From contig NZ_RJZE01000009.1 of the NCBI RefSeq assembly GCF_003986935.1, positions 1 to 64,000 of the forward strand: a DNA stretch of 64,000 nucleotides. Direction: 5' to 3'. Source of the DNA: Paraburkholderia kururiensis JCM 10599 = LMG 19447. Its GTDB lineage: Bacteria > Pseudomonadota > Gammaproteobacteria > Burkholderiales > Burkholderiaceae. Made by a program: the position numbers and the translations under genes. The notes beneath the pieces are model-generated. The model saw only the letters and a list, made by a program, of their open reading frames with translations, was not told the DNA's origin and searched no databases. Shown here one piece after another: positions 63,242 to 64,000 of this stretch (its first letter is position 1; the number at the start of each line of letters is the position of its first letter).

Positions 63242-64000
63242 ATGAACGAACAGACGCTCGCGGCACGCCGCGCCTTCCTCACGAAAACCGCCGCCAGCGG
63301 GGCCGGGCTCGCGCTCGCCGGAATCGGCAGCGCGGCGGGGCTCGTGGGTACGGCGGGTACGGCCGCCGCGCAGACACCGGGCGGCGCCGCGCATATGGGC
63401 GGCACCGCGGTCGCATCGGCAGCATCGGTCATATCGGGCGCATCGCCGCAAACGCTGCCACCGCTGCCTTACGCCGAGAACGCACTGGAGCCCGTGATCT
63501 CCGCACAGACCGTTTCGTTTCACTACGGCAAGCACCACCGCAGCTACTTCGACAACCTCGCGAAGCTCACGCCGAACACGCCGTTCGCGGGGCAATCGCT
63601 CGAAGCGTTGATCGTCGGCAGCTATGGCGTACCCGAGCACGAGGCCGTGTTCAACAACGCGGCCCAGGCGTGGAATCACAACTTCTACTGGCAGTCGCTG
63701 AGCCCGTCGCCGACGCGCCCGTCGGAGGCGCTGAACGCGGCCATCGTGCGCGACTTCGGTTCGGTGGACCAGGTGACGTCGAAGCTCGCCGCCGTGAGCG
63801 CCTCGCAGTTCGGCAGCGGCTGGGGCTGGCTCGTGGCCCAGCGCGGCAAGCTCGCCGTCATCAAGACCGCCAACGCGGACACGCCGCTCGCCCACGGACT
63901 CGTGCCGCTCCTCACCGTGGACGTCTGGGAGCACGCGTACTACCTGCAATACCAGAACCGCCGGCCCGAGTATCTCGAACACGTCATGGCGAAACTCATC
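63242..64000 (+). CDS. sodB: Exported Fe superoxide dismutase, C-terminus cut by the window
   Basis: 253 residues visible. Twin-arginine signal (ARRAFLTK near 9-16), Ala/Gly-rich linker, then the SOD fold: metal ligands in SFHYGKHH, WNHNFYW and DVWEHAYY. AAQAWNHNFYW suggests the iron type. Most FeSODs are cytoplasmic; this one should go to the periplasm. GAGG precedes the ATG. Only a few residues should be missing at the right edge. Confidence 0.9.
   Translation, partial: MNEQTLAARRAFLTKTAASGAGLALAGIGSAAGLVGTAGTAAAQTPGGAAHMGGTAVASAASVISGASPQTLPPLPYAENALEPVISAQTVSFHYGKHHRSYFDNLAKLTPNTPFAGQSLEALIVGSYGVPEHEAVFNNAAQAWNHNFYWQSLSPSPTRPSEALNAAIVRDFGSVDQVTSKLAAVSASQFGSGWGWLVAQRGKLAVIKTANADTPLAHGLVPLLTVDVWEHAYYLQYQNRRPEYLEHVMAKLI

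Noticed and set aside
1..64000. tRNA, rRNA, insertion sequences or prophage genes
   Set aside because: None recognised; no transposase or integrase motifs in any frame.

Overview
The window is very GC-rich, with the gene content and codon style of Burkholderiaceae (Burkholderia, Paraburkholderia and relatives). A BCAM0308-family protein, BON-domain proteins, a second rpoN and a VgrG/lipase pair all fit that group; I cannot name the species. Most of the window (about 1.8-63 kb) resembles in gene content the low-oxygen-activated (lxa) locus of Burkholderia cenocepacia chromosome 2 (recalled from Sass et al. 2013, not checked by alignment). That locus is an accessory block for surviving without oxygen.

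Layout. 1-1.3 kb: end of a type VI secretion module, with a lipase-like effector running off the left edge and an internally deleted VgrG. 1.8-7.4 kb: universal stress protein, CHASE/PAS histidine kinase and NarL-type regulator, a lone receiver protein, and an FNR-type regulator with a full 4Fe-4S cysteine set followed by a clear terminator. 7.4-13.5 kb: ordinary accessory genes (DinB, YkgJ, AraC, VOC, MFS, TPR-glycosyltransferase). 13.5-22.1 kb: alcohol dehydrogenase, Acg-like nitroreductase, cytochrome c, short ribosome-hibernation factor, LOG protein, and an ACP-AMP ligase-PlsC fusion. 22.3-27.2 kb: complete arginine deiminase operon arcDABC. 27.3-34 kb: CBS protein, BON protein, SagB-type nitroreductase, DHH phosphoesterase, PRPP synthetase paralogue, APH-like kinase. 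34.1-39.4 kb: BON-BCAM0308-FtsH-PolX operon on the minus strand. 40-46.8 kb: exported cell-wall/polysaccharide operon, including a serine hydrolase-NamZ fusion. 46.8-53.7 kb: DUF1488, a tripartite ABC exporter led by a universal stress protein, and a tandem stress protein. 54-58.1 kb: DUF72, TetR, polar amino acid ABC transporter. 58.3-64 kb: second sigma-54 gene, BON lipid-periplasm protein, PA2169 protein, glycine-zipper protein, second DUF1488, PfpI-like protein and an exported Fe superoxide dismutase (cut by the right edge).

How it works together. I find eleven FNR-like palindromes (TTGAT-N4-ATCAA, 8-10 of 10 matches). They lie in front of the nitroreductases, cytochrome c, hibernation factor, arc operon, BON/FtsH operon, DUF1488 and tandem stress protein. 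In eight cases a -10-like hexamer sits 31-32 bp from the box centre, as expected for activation from -41.5. The FNR gene at 6405 has the matching recognition residues, so the window looks like a self-contained oxygen-controlled regulon: ATP from arginine, ribosome storage, stress proteins, proteolysis and envelope care. Near the right end, sigma-54 type -24/-12 elements precede rpoN itself, the divergent BON gene and possibly the PfpI gene, suggesting a second regulatory layer.

Many intergenic stretches hold short tandem repeats of 8-17 bp with unrelated sequences. I saw no tRNA, rRNA, insertion sequence or CRISPR array.
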